A program made the position numbers and the translations under genes. DNA of 64,000 nt, from the NCBI GenBank assembly GCA_013214575.1, contig JABSSD010000118.1:1-64000 (forward strand), written 5' to 3'. The DNA comes from Paracoccaceae bacterium. Its GTDB lineage: Bacteria; Pseudomonadota; Alphaproteobacteria; Rhodobacterales; Rhodobacteraceae. Positions 16,677 through 25,435 of the stretch are shown here, piece by piece. Below the pieces are notes generated by a model, which made no database searches, was not told where the DNA came from, and was given only the letters and a program-made list of their open reading frames with translations. Each line of letters opens with the position of its first letter. Within the stretch, counting starts at the first letter, position 1.

Positions 16677-16928
16677 GTGCATATCCGTCTCGAAAAATTT
16701 GACCACCATCAGGGCCAGCACCGTTATTGCGTGCTGAGCCTGTACCAGACTCTGTTTGGAGATTGGTGTGTAGAGCGGGTGGCAGGCCCGCTTGGCGCCG
16801 CCGGCGGCCATCAAAAACGCCTGTACCTCGGCAGCTATGCCGAGGCGCTGAGCACGGTTGAGACCCACCGTGACCGGCAGGTCAAACGCGGCTTCGTGCC
16901 GATCCCGGTGCAATTGGGCCTGCTGTAG
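16677..16928 (+). CDS. Small WGR-domain-like protein
   Basis: An 83-aa protein whose middle (YCVLSLYQTLFGDWCVERVAGP..., then KRLYLGSYAEALSTVETHRDRQVKRGF) matches the WGR domain layout, here with WCVERV in place of W-G-R. WGR domains occur in PARPs, where they contact nucleic acid, and in short bacterial proteins of unknown role. The start is GTG at 16677, inferred from the absence of a better codon; the ribosome site is weak. It is followed convergently by a DUF2147 gene 8 bp away. Confidence 0.72.
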   Translation: MHIRLEKFDHHQGQHRYCVLSLYQTLFGDWCVERVAGPLGAAGGHQKRLYLGSYAEALSTVETHRDRQVKRGFVPIPVQLGLL

Positions 16929-16936
16929 ACCCTTGG

Positions 16937-17323
16937 TCAGTTAATCCGGCTCCAGGTCTGTTTTGAACAAATCAAGCCGCCAGCGATACAGCCCTTCAAT
17001 GCCAGGGAATCGCCCGACAGGGTGATTTTCCCGTAGTAAATTTTATCGTTCGACGGACGCCAGACCTCGCCTGTGTAATAGCCATCGCCCTGCGCCATCA
17101 TGTCGATCACCATGGTTTTGCCCAGGTTCGGTGATTGATATTCACCTTCGGCGTTAAAGGTGCGGGCGATCTTGCCACAGATTGCCGCACCACAGGGCGC
17201 CATCTCGATATGGGCATAGGAGCCATCATCAACTTCGGTCTTCCATGTGCCAGCCACCGGATCTGCCGCGGCCACACCAGCCAGCCCCAGCCCGAAGGCC
17301 ATCCCAAGAACCAATTTCTTCAT
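16937..17323 (-). CDS. DUF2147 exported protein
   Basis: A 128-aa protein with a clear signal peptide (MKKLVLGMAFGLGLAGVAAA, cleavage about 20/21) and the DUF2147 body: DPVAGTWKTEVDDG, paired cysteines (APCGAAICGKI and GCIAGGLICSKQ) and GEVWRPSNDKIYYGKI. Periplasmic, function unknown. Two adjacent ATGs exist (17323, 17326); GGAGG lies 7 and 4 nt upstream respectively, favouring 17323. It is divergent from hisA. Confidence 0.88.
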   Translation of the reverse strand: MKKLVLGMAFGLGLAGVAAADPVAGTWKTEVDDGSYAHIEMAPCGAAICGKIARTFNAEGEYQSPNLGKTMVIDMMAQGDGYYTGEVWRPSNDKIYYGKITLSGDSLALKGCIAGGLICSKQTWSRIN

Positions 17324-17455
17324 CATCTTTCCTCCCTCTGATGGCGTCACTGTGACCCAGTCAGCCAATTTCAGGCAAGGTTGACTTGGGGTCGCGTTGC
17401 ATTTCGGGTCGCGCTTGTGCAAAACACCACCAAGCATTTCCTGAAAGGCGCCACC

Positions 17456-18184
17456 ATGATCCTCTATCCTGCCATCGACCTCAAAGACGGCCAGGCCGTG
17501 CGCCTGCTGCATGGGGATATGGCCAAGACCACCGTCTTCAACGACAACCCCGCCGCCCAGGCGCTGGAGTTTGTCGAGGCCGGTTGTGAATGGCTGCACT
17601 TGGTTGACCTGAACGGAGCCTTTGCCGGCGAGCCGGTCAATGCGGCCCCGGTCGAAGAGATCCTGAAGCAAACCAATGTCCCGGCCCAGTTGGGCGGCGG
17701 CATCCGCGACATGGCCACCATCGAGGCCTGGATCACCAAGGGCCTGGCGCGCGTCATCCTTGGCACCGTTGCGGTTGAAAACCCAGATCTGGTCCGCGAA
17801 GCGGCGCGCGAATTCCCCGGCAAGGTTGCCGTCGGCATTGATGCTCGCAATGGCCGCGTCGCCACCAAGGGCTGGGCAACCGAAACCGACATCATGGTCA
17901 CCGATCTAGCCAAATCATTTGAAGACGCCGGCGTCGCTGCCATCATCTATACCGACATCCTGCGCGATGGTGCGATGAAAGGCCCCAATGTCACCGCCAC
18001 CGCAGATCTGGCCAACGCGGTCTCGATCCCGGTGATTGCCTCGGGTGGTGTGTCATCGCTGGACGATCTCCGCGCCCTGAAGTCCTGCGGCGCGCCCTTG
18101 AACGGTGCCATCTCCGGCCGTGCGCTCTATGACGGGGCGATTGACCTGAGACAGGCTCTGGCGGTGCTCAAAGACGAAACATGA
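17456..18184 (+). CDS. hisA: Phosphoribosylformimino-5-aminoimidazole carboxamide ribotide isomerase
   Basis: A 242-aa (beta/alpha)8 isomerase of histidine synthesis that opens the ProFAR ribose ring. The catalytic Asp8 is in [12 protein letters not shown]; the second Asp is in AVGIDARNG; phosphate-binding loops are GGGIRD and [13 protein letters not shown] 17456 starts right at the conserved N-terminus. The stop overlaps the next ATG by 4 nt (ATGA), so the DUF2867 gene is translationally coupled. Confidence 0.97.
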   Translation: MILYPAIDLKDGQAVRLLHGDMAKTTVFNDNPAAQALEFVEAGCEWLHLVDLNGAFAGEPVNAAPVEEILKQTNVPAQLGGGIRDMATIEAWITKGLARVILGTVAVENPDLVREAAREFPGKVAVGIDARNGRVATKGWATETDIMVTDLAKSFEDAGVAAIIYTDILRDGAMKGPNVTATADLANAVSIPVIASGGVSSLDDLRALKSCGAPLNGAISGRALYDGAIDLRQALAVLKDET

Positions 18185-18645
18185 GCCGCACCACCAAAAC
18201 GGAGCTGCCGAAGCAGTCGCTGCTGCACAGCTATGTGCAAAAGGGCGACTTTCTGGATTGCTACAAATGCGCCACGGCCCTGCCCGTGGATGACGCAGCC
18301 CAGCGAGCCATGGCTTTTCCGTCTTGGGCCAAGGGCCTGCTCAGCCTGCGCAATATTCTGGTCGCCCCACTTGGGCTGACCAGTGACTTCCCCGAGGGCG
18401 ACAAAATCGGCCCCTTTCCGATAGACCAGCGCGGTGACAGCGAGATTATCCTTGGCTTCGATGATTCTCACCTGAACTTCCGCATCTCGATCCTGACAAC
18501 GGGACGTGAGGCCTATTGCGCCACCTGGGTGCAGTGCAACAACAGGCTGGGCCGCCTCTATCTGGCCGTCATCATGCCGTTCCACGTGCTGATCATCCGC
18601 AACGCCGTCAGCCAGATCTGGCGCCCCGACACAAAACGATGCTGA
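18181..18645 (+). CDS. DUF2867-domain protein
   Basis: A 154-aa protein; the section [21 protein letters not shown]...[20 protein letters not shown]...[14 protein letters not shown] matches DUF2867, a family with a hydrophobic-ligand-like fold and no established role. It starts inside the hisA stop (ATGA) and ends 1 bp before the next gene, so it belongs to the his transcription unit, although nothing ties it to histidine chemistry. Confidence 0.8.
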   Translation: MSRTTKTELPKQSLLHSYVQKGDFLDCYKCATALPVDDAAQRAMAFPSWAKGLLSLRNILVAPLGLTSDFPEGDKIGPFPIDQRGDSEIILGFDDSHLNFRISILTTGREAYCATWVQCNNRLGRLYLAVIMPFHVLIIRNAVSQIWRPDTKRC

Positions 18646-18646
18646 C

Positions 18647-19078
18647 ATGATCTGGTCGCTGCCCGGTCTGTTTCTGATCTCCTTCACCGCCGCCACCCTG
18701 CTGCCCGGCGGCTCCGAGGCCGCCTTATTGCTGCTGGCCGCCAAGGGCCAGTACGCAACCACCACCCTGCTCCTCGTCGCCAGCACCGGCAATATCCTCG
18801 GCGCGCTGGTCAACTACACCCTGGGCCGCTATGCGCTGCGCTATCAGCACCGGCGCTGGTTCCCGGTGTCGCCGCGCCAGCTGGACAAGGCGCAGGTCTG
18901 GTTTGGCCGCTGGGGGCAGTATTCGGTACTTGCCGCCTGGTTGCCGCTCATCGGCGACCCGATCACCGTTGCCGCCGGGGTGATGCGAATGAACTGGCTC
19001 CGCTTCCTGCTGCTGGTCACTCTTTCCAAGAGCCTGCGCTACGCCGCCCTGCTCGGCCTTTTCAGCGCCTTCGCCTGA
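18647..19078 (+). CDS. YqaA/DedA-like membrane protein
   Basis: A 143-aa membrane protein with four to five hydrophobic stretches and the SNARE-associated/DedA hallmarks: FTAATLLPGGSEAAL, GNILGALVNYTLGR, and the late GRWGQYSVLAAWLPLIGDPITVAAGVMRM. YqaA-type proteins are small DedA relatives; the broader family includes lipid scramblases and flippases, but this branch is uncharacterised. It lies in the run between hisA and hisF. Confidence 0.85.
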   Translation: MIWSLPGLFLISFTAATLLPGGSEAALLLLAAKGQYATTTLLLVASTGNILGALVNYTLGRYALRYQHRRWFPVSPRQLDKAQVWFGRWGQYSVLAAWLPLIGDPITVAAGVMRMNWLRFLLLVTLSKSLRYAALLGLFSAFA

Positions 19079-19134
19079 GCACTGGAATTCCGCCGCCCAA
19101 CCCTCTATGAAAGCGCCATAACCAGAGGCGAACC

Positions 19135-19896
19135 ATGCTGAAAACCCGTATCATCCCCTGTCTCGATGTTGCCGATGGCCGCGTTGTCAAAGGTGTCAAT
19201 TTTGTCGGCCTGCGTGATGCCGGCGATCCGGTTGAATGTGCCAGGGCCTATGACGCCGCAGGCGCCGACGAGCTCTGCTTCCTCGACATCATGGCAACCG
19301 AAGAGAATCGCGGCACTATGTTTGACATGGTGCGCCGCACCGCCGAGCAATGCTACATCCCGCTGACCGTTGGCGGCGGCGTGCGCACCCGCGAAGACGT
19401 GCGCGCCCTGCTGCTGGCCGGCGCCGACAAGGTCTCGTTCAACTCCGCCGCCGTTGCCAACCCCGATGTCATCGCCCAGGCCGCTGAACAGTTCGGCAGC
19501 CAGTGCATCGTCTGCGCCATCGACGCCAAGACCGTATCCCCAGGCAAGTGGGAGATCTTCACCCATGGCGGCCGTCGCGCGACCGGCATTGATGCGGTGC
19601 AATTTGCCCGCACCGTGGTGGCCAAGGGCGCCGGTGAAATCCTGCTCACCTCGATGGACCGAGACGGCACCAAATCCGGCTTCAACCTGCCGCTGACCCG
19701 CGCCATCTCGGATGCGGTCCAGGTGCCGGTGATCGCCTCCGGCGGCGTTGGCACCCTGGATCACCTGATCGAGGGCGTCATCAAAGGCCATGCCAGCGCC
19801 GTGCTCGCCGCCTCGATCTTCCACTTCGGCGATTTCACCATCGCCGAGGCCAAGGCCCATATGCAGGCCGCAGGCATTCCAATGAGGCTGACATGA
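19135..19896 (+). CDS. hisF: Imidazole glycerol phosphate synthase, cyclase subunit
   Basis: A 253-aa barrel enzyme that uses HisH-derived ammonia to make imidazole glycerol phosphate and AICAR. The catalytic Asp11 is in [18 protein letters not shown]; the second Asp is in CAIDAKTV; phosphate loops are VGGGVRT and [16 protein letters not shown] precedes the ATG. The stop overlaps hisE by 4 nt. Confidence 0.97.
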   Translation: MLKTRIIPCLDVADGRVVKGVNFVGLRDAGDPVECARAYDAAGADELCFLDIMATEENRGTMFDMVRRTAEQCYIPLTVGGGVRTREDVRALLLAGADKVSFNSAAVANPDVIAQAAEQFGSQCIVCAIDAKTVSPGKWEIFTHGGRRATGIDAVQFARTVVAKGAGEILLTSMDRDGTKSGFNLPLTRAISDAVQVPVIASGGVGTLDHLIEGVIKGHASAVLAASIFHFGDFTIAEAKAHMQAAGIPMRLT

Positions 19897-20210
19897 GCAT
19901 CCTTCACGACCTTGAAGCCACCATTCAATCCCGCAAGGGCGCCGACCCCTCCAGCAGCTGGACCGCCAAGCTGCTGTCCAAAGGCCCGGAAAAATGCGCC
20001 GAGAAATTTGGCGAGGAAGCCATCGAGGCGATCATCGAAGCGGTCAAAGGTGACCGCACCAAACTCGCAAGCGAAGGCGCTGACGTGCTCTACCACTTCC
20101 TGGTGATGTTGGCCGCCCGCGAGGTGTCCCTGGATCAGGTGCTGAATGAACTGGCCCGCCGCCAGGGGCTCAGCGGCATCTCCGAGAAAGCCGCGCGCCC
20201 CAGCTCATGA
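19893..20210 (+). CDS. hisE: Phosphoribosyl-ATP pyrophosphatase
   Basis: A 105-aa all-alpha MazG-fold enzyme, the second step of histidine synthesis. The metal-binding pattern [15 protein letters not shown]...[13 protein letters not shown] is intact. It is stand-alone, not fused to HisI. ATG overlaps hisF (ATGA). HisG, HisD, HisC and HisI are not in this window. Confidence 0.95.
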   Translation: MSILHDLEATIQSRKGADPSSSWTAKLLSKGPEKCAEKFGEEAIEAIIEAVKGDRTKLASEGADVLYHFLVMLAAREVSLDQVLNELARRQGLSGISEKAARPSS

Positions 20211-20275
20211 TTTTCTTCTTTGCAAAAATACTCTGGGGGTGAGGCCACAGGCCGAGGAGGCAAGGCCCCCCACTT

Positions 20276-20746
20276 CTACAACTTCGACGAAATTATCCCG
20301 GTGGCAAAGCCGCCCATCCGCAGCTCACCATGCAGCCGCTGATATTCAATCTTGGGGCAGCGATTCTGCACCACATCCACTCCGCGCGCTTCCGCTTTGG
20401 CCGCCGCCTCAGCATGCTGCACCCCAATCTGCATCCAGATGGTCTGCAGATCCGGAAATACCGCCAATGCCTCGTCAACGATCTCTGGCACGGCTTCCGA
20501 GCGGCGGAAGATATCCACCATATCCACCCGACCCTCAATCGCCGACAGGCTCTCCTGCACCACTTGACCAAATATCCGCTCACCAACATGGCGCGGATTG
20601 ACCGGAATGACCCGGTACCCCTTTAGGGACAGATACCGCGCCACATAGTAGCTGGGGCGCACTGGGTTCATCGACATGCCAACCACCGCCACCGTCTTGG
20701 TGCGGCGCAGAATATCTCTCAAAAATGGATCGCTATATGTCGTCAT
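20276..20746 (-). CDS. CoA-binding domain protein (YccU-like)
   Basis: A 156-aa Rossmann-type protein with the CoA_binding_2 signature: TVAVVGMSMNPVRPSYYVARYL near the start, GYRVIPVNPRHVGE, DMVDIFRRSEAVPEIVDEAL, and QIGVQHAEAAAKAEARGVDVVQNRCPKIEY. Family members bind CoA; the physiological role is unknown. It converges on hisE. Confidence 0.88.
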   Translation of the reverse strand: MTTYSDPFLRDILRRTKTVAVVGMSMNPVRPSYYVARYLSLKGYRVIPVNPRHVGERIFGQVVQESLSAIEGRVDMVDIFRRSEAVPEIVDEALAVFPDLQTIWMQIGVQHAEAAAKAEARGVDVVQNRCPKIEYQRLHGELRMGGFATGIISSKL

Positions 20747-20788
20747 GCCGGCACCCTACGCGCGCCACATCCCAAAAGGAAAGCCGAT

Positions 20789-20820
20789 AAAAAATGCGCC
20801 CAGGGGAAAGCCCGGGCGCA
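20789..20820 (-). terminator. Intrinsic terminator, minus strand
   Basis: On the minus strand TGCGCCC (20814-20820) pairs with GGGCGCA (20795-20801) and is followed by ATTTTTTATC. It would stop transcripts of the YHS-domain gene upstream. A second GC hairpin (CCGCGGC 20852-20858 with GCCGCGG 20867-20873) precedes it. Confidence 0.75.
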
Positions 20821-20936
20821 AGGTCTGGAACGAGGGACAGTGAAATTAGATCCGCGGCGGTTCCGCGCCGCGGTCTTTAGACGATATGGAGCAAATACAC
20901 CGGATATAAAGGTCTGATCGCAGTTTTGTGAGACCA

Positions 20937-21401
20937 CTATTGATGGCCCAGCACATCCGGCCAATTGCTGCGCCCCCTGACGATCAGATCCGTCATTTCC
21001 CGGCGCCAGATTTCCTGCACCGACGCACTGTAGAGCAGATACAATTGATTATCGACGATTTGCCAGGACTGCGGAGCGCCGGACATCAGATAGCCCTGCG
21101 ATACGGCATAGGCACAATAGCCGCCAAACATCGGCGCATAGGCGCGCGGGTTGCTTTCAAAATGCCGCCGATTGTCTGCCGACACAAACCGCCAGACCGC
21201 CCCTTTCCACATCACCGCATGGTCCGAGTGTCCCAGAACCGCGCGCCGTTCGACAAAAAACGCCACCGTGTCATAGCCAGAAATGGCTAGGCCCGATTCG
21301 GCGTAGAACATCGGTTGATCCGCCAGTGCCGGGCGCACCGGTTGAAAAAACAGGGCAAAAACAGCGATTATGGCAATGCGCAGCAGCAAGATAAACTCCA
21401 T
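20937..21401 (-). CDS. Exported YHS-domain protein
   Basis: A 154-aa protein with an N-terminal hydrophobic export signal (MEFILLLRIAIIAVFALFF, mature start near ADQPMFY) and one YHS domain: YDTVAFFVERRAVLGHSDHAVMWKGAVWRFVS...NPRAYAPMFGGYCAYAVSQG. YHS domains are small, often metal-associated modules; exported single-domain versions are common in proteobacteria with no settled role. ATG 21401 is preferred to a TTG seven codons upstream. A terminator follows 117 nt downstream. Confidence 0.85.
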   Translation of the reverse strand: MEFILLLRIAIIAVFALFFQPVRPALADQPMFYAESGLAISGYDTVAFFVERRAVLGHSDHAVMWKGAVWRFVSADNRRHFESNPRAYAPMFGGYCAYAVSQGYLMSGAPQSWQIVDNQLYLLYSASVQEIWRREMTDLIVRGRSNWPDVLGHQ

Positions 21402-21498
21402 CCCAGGGTCAGACTGCTGCAATGTGCCGGATCAGCTCTGCCCTGCCTAGGGTGGATACGAGTTTGTGAACCACCTGTGACTGCTGCGCGATCAGATG

Positions 21499-22275
21499 TT
21501 ACCGCGCAATCGACGCATAGAGCGCCAGCGCTGCAGCATTCGACACATTCAGCGAGCCAAAGCCGCCAGCCGCATCAATCTTGACTAGCTGGTCCACGGT
21601 TTCCTTGGTCTTCTGCCGCAGCCCCGGACCCTCGGCCCCCAGCACCAGCGCCACCGGCCGGTCCCGGCGTCCCTCCAGCGCCGCCTCGATAGTGACCTCG
21701 GCCTCGCCGTCCAGCCCCAGCACCACAAACCCCATGTTCTGCAACTCGACGATGGCATCCGACAGATTTCGCACCCTCACATAGGGCTGACGCTCCAGCG
21801 CCCCACTGGCGGATTTGGCCAGCGCCCCGGTTTCCGGCGCCGAATGATGGCGGGTGCCAATCACCGCACTGGCGCCCAGCACTTCGGCGGTCCGCAGTAT
21901 GGCGCCGACGTTATGCGGATCGGTCACCCGGTCCAGCAGCAACACCCGGGGCACTTCGGCGCCGATGCAGGTGTCGGCCAGGCTGCCCCAATGCAGCGGC
22001 TTCACTTCCAGCACCGCGCCCTGATGCACCGAATTGGGATCAATCGGCGCCTTGAAGCTGCGCGAATCCACCAATTCCGGCTCGATCCCCGACTCGGCGA
22101 TGGCGTCAGCCAGCTTGACCTGCGCGTTGCGCGTCACGATCAGGCGCAATTTTTGGCGCTCGGGGTTCAGCAGCGCATCGCGCACTGCATGCAGGCCAAA
22201 CAGCCAGACTGTTTCCGCATCCGAGGCTTTCTTGGCCTGCTCTTTTTCCACGACCCATTTTGGTTTCTTAGTCAT
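21499..22275 (-). CDS. SPOUT-family 2'-O-ribose RNA methyltransferase (RlmB/TrmH-like)
   Basis: A 258-aa enzyme with an N-terminal substrate-binding domain (VWLFGLHAVRDALLNPERQKLRLIVTR) and a C-terminal knotted SPOUT domain: LLLDRVTDPHNVGAILRTAEVLGA (motif 1), ALVLGAEGPGLR (motif 2) and GSLNVSNAAALALYA (motif 3). RlmB methylates a guanosine in 23S rRNA; TrmH-group paralogues share these motifs, so the exact target is uncertain. ATG 22275 has GGAGAG upstream and starts a basic segment (MTKKPKWVVEKEQAKK). It is divergent from tRNA-Tyr. Confidence 0.9.
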   Translation of the reverse strand: MTKKPKWVVEKEQAKKASDAETVWLFGLHAVRDALLNPERQKLRLIVTRNAQVKLADAIAESGIEPELVDSRSFKAPIDPNSVHQGAVLEVKPLHWGSLADTCIGAEVPRVLLLDRVTDPHNVGAILRTAEVLGASAVIGTRHHSAPETGALAKSASGALERQPYVRVRNLSDAIVELQNMGFVVLGLDGEAEVTIEAALEGRRDRPVALVLGAEGPGLRQKTKETVDQLVKIDAAGGFGSLNVSNAAALALYASIAR

Positions 22276-22332
22276 CTTGCTCTCCGGCAAAAAGGATTTT
22301 TGAGCCATCGAGAAAAACCTGTGATTTTCCTG

Positions 22333-22361
22333 TTGACGCTCCGTTGGTGCGCTTGTAGTCA
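22333..22361 (+). promoter_or_regulatory. Probable promoter of tRNA-Tyr
   Basis: A -35 TTGACG (22333-22338), a 17-nt spacer and a -10 TAGTCA (22356-22361), about 34 nt before the tRNA. The -35 is near consensus; the -10 is weak. Confidence 0.45.
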
Positions 22362-22395
22362 CGCCACACATCAGGTGCAACAGCCACCTGATAGT

Positions 22396-22479
22396 GGGCG
22401 ACAGGCCGCAAGGTGTGGCAGGGGACTGTAACTCCCTCGCGGAGACGCACGCCTGGTTCGATTCCAGGGTCGCCCACCA
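22396..22479 (+). tRNA. tRNA-Tyr (anticodon GTA)
   Basis: An 84-nt class II tRNA: acceptor GGGCGAC/GTCGCCC, D arm GCC...GGC, anticodon stem GGGGA/TCCCT with loop CTGTAAC (anticodon GTA), a long variable arm with stem GCG-GAGA-CGC, T arm CCTGG TTCGATT CCAGG, and ACCA end. The long variable arm and GTA identify tyrosine. Confidence 0.96.
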
Positions 22480-22685
22480 CTTCCACCTCTATGACGGCAG
22501 TGACAGAACCGCCAATGCGGTGGTGTTTCATATTTCGTGAGCCTTCTTGAGCAGTCTCCGACGTCAGGTCTTCAGATCTGGAAACTCAGGAAATATCGAC
22601 CCAGAGCACAGTTCCCCCTGGCCGCAAATTCTCGACCTGCAAGGTCAGGAACCAGAGCAGAAAATTTCAGACCGTTGACCACAGC

Positions 22686-23258
22686 TCACTCCGACGGAAC
22701 CCAACGTCGGGCAATGGGATTGGAGATATTCAGCATGTCGATGGCGCGGGCTGAAATCTGATCGACAATCTCGGCCACATTTTTGGGCCTCAGATAAAAG
22801 GCCGGCACCGGCGGCAGGATAATGGCGCCCAATTCAGTTGCGGCGGTCATGTTTCGCAGATGTGCCAGGGTCAGCGGTGCCTCGCGGGTCAGTAGAATCA
22901 GACGGCGCCGTTCTTTTAGCTGAACGCCGGCCGCGCGGATCAACAGATTGTCGTCCAAGCCATGGGCGATTGCCGCCAGCGAGCGCATCGAACAGGGGGC
23001 GACGATCATCCCCGCGACCGGAACCGAGCCCGAGGCAATACTGGCGCCGATATCGCCGAGCGGGTGCACCCGGGTTGCCAGCGCCTTCAGGGTTTCAAAG
23101 GCCTCCGGGCCGCATTCCTCGGCCAGGGTGCGCTCAGCTGCGGTGCTGGTGACCAGATCAATCTCCACGCCCATGGCACAGAGTTGCCGGGCAACCGACA
23201 GCCCAAGCGCCGCCCCCGAGGCGCCGGCCACCCCCAGCACAACACGCGGCGCACTCAT
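22686..23258 (-). CDS. ubiX: Flavin prenyltransferase UbiX
   Basis: A 190-aa flavoprotein-fold enzyme that makes prenylated FMN, the cofactor of UbiD. Signatures: VVLGVAGASGAALGLSVARQL at the N-terminus, SGSVPVAGMIVAPCSMRSLAAIAHG in the middle, and RLILLTREAPLTLAHLRNM. It is coupled to ubiD by a 4-nt overlap (ATGA) and lies downstream of it, so cofactor maker and user are co-expressed. Confidence 0.95.
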   Translation of the reverse strand: MSAPRVVLGVAGASGAALGLSVARQLCAMGVEIDLVTSTAAERTLAEECGPEAFETLKALATRVHPLGDIGASIASGSVPVAGMIVAPCSMRSLAAIAHGLDDNLLIRAAGVQLKERRRLILLTREAPLTLAHLRNMTAATELGAIILPPVPAFYLRPKNVAEIVDQISARAIDMLNISNPIARRWVPSE

Positions 23259-24754
23259 GATCCGGCGCCCGGCATCAGACGCGCCACCAGATCGGCGGCA
23301 AAGGCAGCGTCGCTGTCAGATGTTTTCATAACTTTACCCCAGTCTCTGGATGTTTCGCTGTCGATTTTTATGGTGGCATCTAGGCCCATTTTGCCGGCTA
23401 GGCCGGGCTGAGGTGAGGCGAAGTCGAGATAGTCCATCGGCGTGTTCTCGATCAACATCACATCGCGCACCGGGTCCATCCGGGTGGCCAGCGCCCAGGC
23501 GATGTCCTCCCAGTTTTTCGGGTCGATATCGGTATCCACAACCACAATCATTTTGGTATAGCTGAATTGCGGCAGCATCCCCCACAGTGCCATCATGACA
23601 CGGCGCGCCTGCCCCGGATAACGTTTGTTGATGGCGACAACGGCCATGCGGTACGAACAGGCAGCAGGCGGCAGCCAGAGATCGTGAACCTCTGGGATCT
23701 GTGCCCGGATCGTTGGCAGAGCCAGCCGGTTGAACACCTCGCCAATGATCGCCGGTTCATCCGGCGGACGGCCGGTATAGGTGGACAGATACAGCGGATC
23801 TTTACGGTGAGTGATTGCGCTCACCTGCATCACCGGGAACGGCTCGGCCCGGTTGTAATAGCCGGTGTGATCGCCAAACGGCCCTTCTGGCGCGACCTCA
23901 CTGGGCGACACCCAGCCCTCGATCACCATCTCCGCATCGGCGGGCACCATCAGGGGAACCGTTTTGGCCGGTACCAGACGCGGCCGTGCATTGTTCAGCG
24001 CACCGGCAAAAGTCAGCTCGGACACCGATTCTGGCAAGGGCAGCGCCGCCGACAGCAGCGTCGCCGGGTCAGCGCCCAGTATTATGGCCATCGGGGTCTT
24101 TTGCCCCTGCTGGGCCCAGCTCTGGTGATGCGCAGCACCGCCGCGATGGGGCAGCCAGCGCATGATTAACCGGTTGTGGTCCAGAACCTGCGCCCGGTAA
24201 ACACCCGCATTGTAACGGCTGACATCCGCCGCCTCAGAGTCAAAGGGGCGGGTCACCACCACCGGCCAGGTGATCAGCGGCCCCGCATCGCCGGGCCAAT
24301 GGGTCTGGATCGGCAGCGCGGACAGATCCACATCGCCGCCCTGCAGCACAACGCTCTGAACCGGGGCGGAGCGCAGGATCTTGGGGCGGGTCGCCAGCGC
24401 CGCCTTTAACATCGGCCAGCGCGACAGCGCATCGCGCAGGCCATCTGGCGGCGTCGGCGATCTGAGCGCCGCCAGAAACGCCCCCAGATCATCCAAGCCC
24501 TCCAGCGTCACCCCCAGGCCGGCAGCCACCCGCTCTGGGGTGCCAAAAAGATTGACCACCACCGGCACGTCCGACGGCGCGCCGCCCGGCAGCAGCGGCT
24601 GGTCAAACTGCAACACCGGCCCCTGTCGCTCCAAAACATTGCGATGCACGGCGGTGATCTGGTGGATCACCGACACCGGATCCGCCACCCGCTGAAACTG
24701 ATCCGTCTCGGCGCACCACTCAAGAAAGCTGCGAAGGCTGGGATATGAGGGCAA
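23255..24754 (-). CDS. ubiD: UbiD-family decarboxylase (3-polyprenyl-4-hydroxybenzoate decarboxylase)
   Basis: A 499-aa prFMN-dependent decarboxylase of ubiquinone synthesis. Family sequence runs from YPSLRSFLEWCAETDQFQRV through the central IRWL-like LIMRWLPHRGGAAHH and EGPFGDHTGYYNRAEPFPVMQVSAITHRKDPLY to the C-terminal DATIKIDSETSRDWGK; the E-rich active site lies in the APEGPFGDHTGY region. Translation probably starts at TTG 24754, since no in-frame ATG fits. It is divergent from ubiTUV across a palindrome carrying an FNR-type site, so anaerobic control is likely. Confidence 0.93.
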   Translation of the reverse strand: MPSYPSLRSFLEWCAETDQFQRVADPVSVIHQITAVHRNVLERQGPVLQFDQPLLPGGAPSDVPVVVNLFGTPERVAAGLGVTLEGLDDLGAFLAALRSPTPPDGLRDALSRWPMLKAALATRPKILRSAPVQSVVLQGGDVDLSALPIQTHWPGDAGPLITWPVVVTRPFDSEAADVSRYNAGVYRAQVLDHNRLIMRWLPHRGGAAHHQSWAQQGQKTPMAIILGADPATLLSAALPLPESVSELTFAGALNNARPRLVPAKTVPLMVPADAEMVIEGWVSPSEVAPEGPFGDHTGYYNRAEPFPVMQVSAITHRKDPLYLSTYTGRPPDEPAIIGEVFNRLALPTIRAQIPEVHDLWLPPAACSYRMAVVAINKRYPGQARRVMMALWGMLPQFSYTKMIVVVDTDIDPKNWEDIAWALATRMDPVRDVMLIENTPMDYLDFASPQPGLAGKMGLDATIKIDSETSRDWGKVMKTSDSDAAFAADLVARLMPGAGS

Positions 24755-24807
24755 ACTGCGAATGGGGCTGCTCCAGAATGACGTTTACCGCCCCTAGCAT
24801 TTAAAAT

Positions 24808-24843
24808 GTTTCAAGAAATTGACACACATCAATTTCTTGAAAC
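24808..24843. promoter_or_regulatory. 36-bp palindrome centred on an FNR/FnrL-type box
   Basis: GTTTCAAGAAATTGA (24808-24822) and its exact complement TCAATTTCTTGAAAC (24829-24843) flank CACACA. The centre is TTGACACACATCAA (24819-24832), which fits the FNR-type consensus TTGAT-N4-ATCAA with one change. It sits between divergent ubiD-ubiX and ubiT-ubiU-ubiV operons and is the obvious oxygen-response site. The symmetry extends 11 bp beyond the FNR core on each side, more than FNR needs. Confidence 0.8.
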
Positions 24844-24892
24844 TTCTAAACCCATAAAAGATCCCAAACAACCGAGGCAACAGGAGTCTCAA

Positions 24893-25435
24893 TTGCCCCA
24901 CCCTCAGGTCTCGATCCCGCTGTTTCCGCCAATTCTTGCGCGCGCCCTCAAGGTGATGCCGCTGGCACCGCTGTCTCTGTCGCTGACCGCCTATAGCCGG
25001 AAAATCGCCAAGACCCATCCCGGGTTGTTCCGCCGCCTTGGGGAATTTGACCACACGCGGTTCGTTCTGGACCCGACCGATCTGCCCTTTGTGATCTGCC
25101 TTGATCCCAACGGCGGTGTGCCGCGTGTCACCTTGCTGCGTGGCAGGGGCGAAGGCGCGGCGCGCATATCCGGCCCGTTTGCGGCGCTGATCGGGCTGGT
25201 TCACGGCGCCTATGATGGCGACGCGCTGTTCTTTTCCCGCGATCTGGTGATCGAGGGCGACACCGGCGCGGCGCTGGCCCTGCGCAATGCTGTGGATGAC
25301 GCGGAGCTGGATCTGGCACAGGAAATCGCCTCGATCAGCGGCCCTCTGGCACGGCCACTACAACACTTAATCGCATTTGCCGAGCGGCGCACCGGCGTCT
25401 GCCTGAGCCGCCCAGAGGAGGCCGAAGCATGGTAA
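24893..25435 (+). CDS. ubiT: UbiT, SCP2-type accessory factor of anaerobic ubiquinone synthesis
   Basis: A 180-aa SCP2-like lipid-binding protein, the partner of UbiU/UbiV in oxygen-independent ubiquinone synthesis, where it is thought to bind the isoprenoid intermediate. The SCP2 body runs from PLSLSLTAYSRKIAKTHP through FVICLDPNGGVPRVTLLRG to ALFFSRDLVIEGDTGAALALRNAVDD. The start is set at TTG 24893, with AGGAG 6 nt upstream; an in-frame ATG at 24806 lies inside the FNR palindrome and would add 29 residues, so it is rejected. The stop overlaps ubiU by 7 nt. Confidence 0.9.
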   Translation: MPHPQVSIPLFPPILARALKVMPLAPLSLSLTAYSRKIAKTHPGLFRRLGEFDHTRFVLDPTDLPFVICLDPNGGVPRVTLLRGRGEGAARISGPFAALIGLVHGAYDGDALFFSRDLVIEGDTGAALALRNAVDDAELDLAQEIASISGPLARPLQHLIAFAERRTGVCLSRPEEAEAW

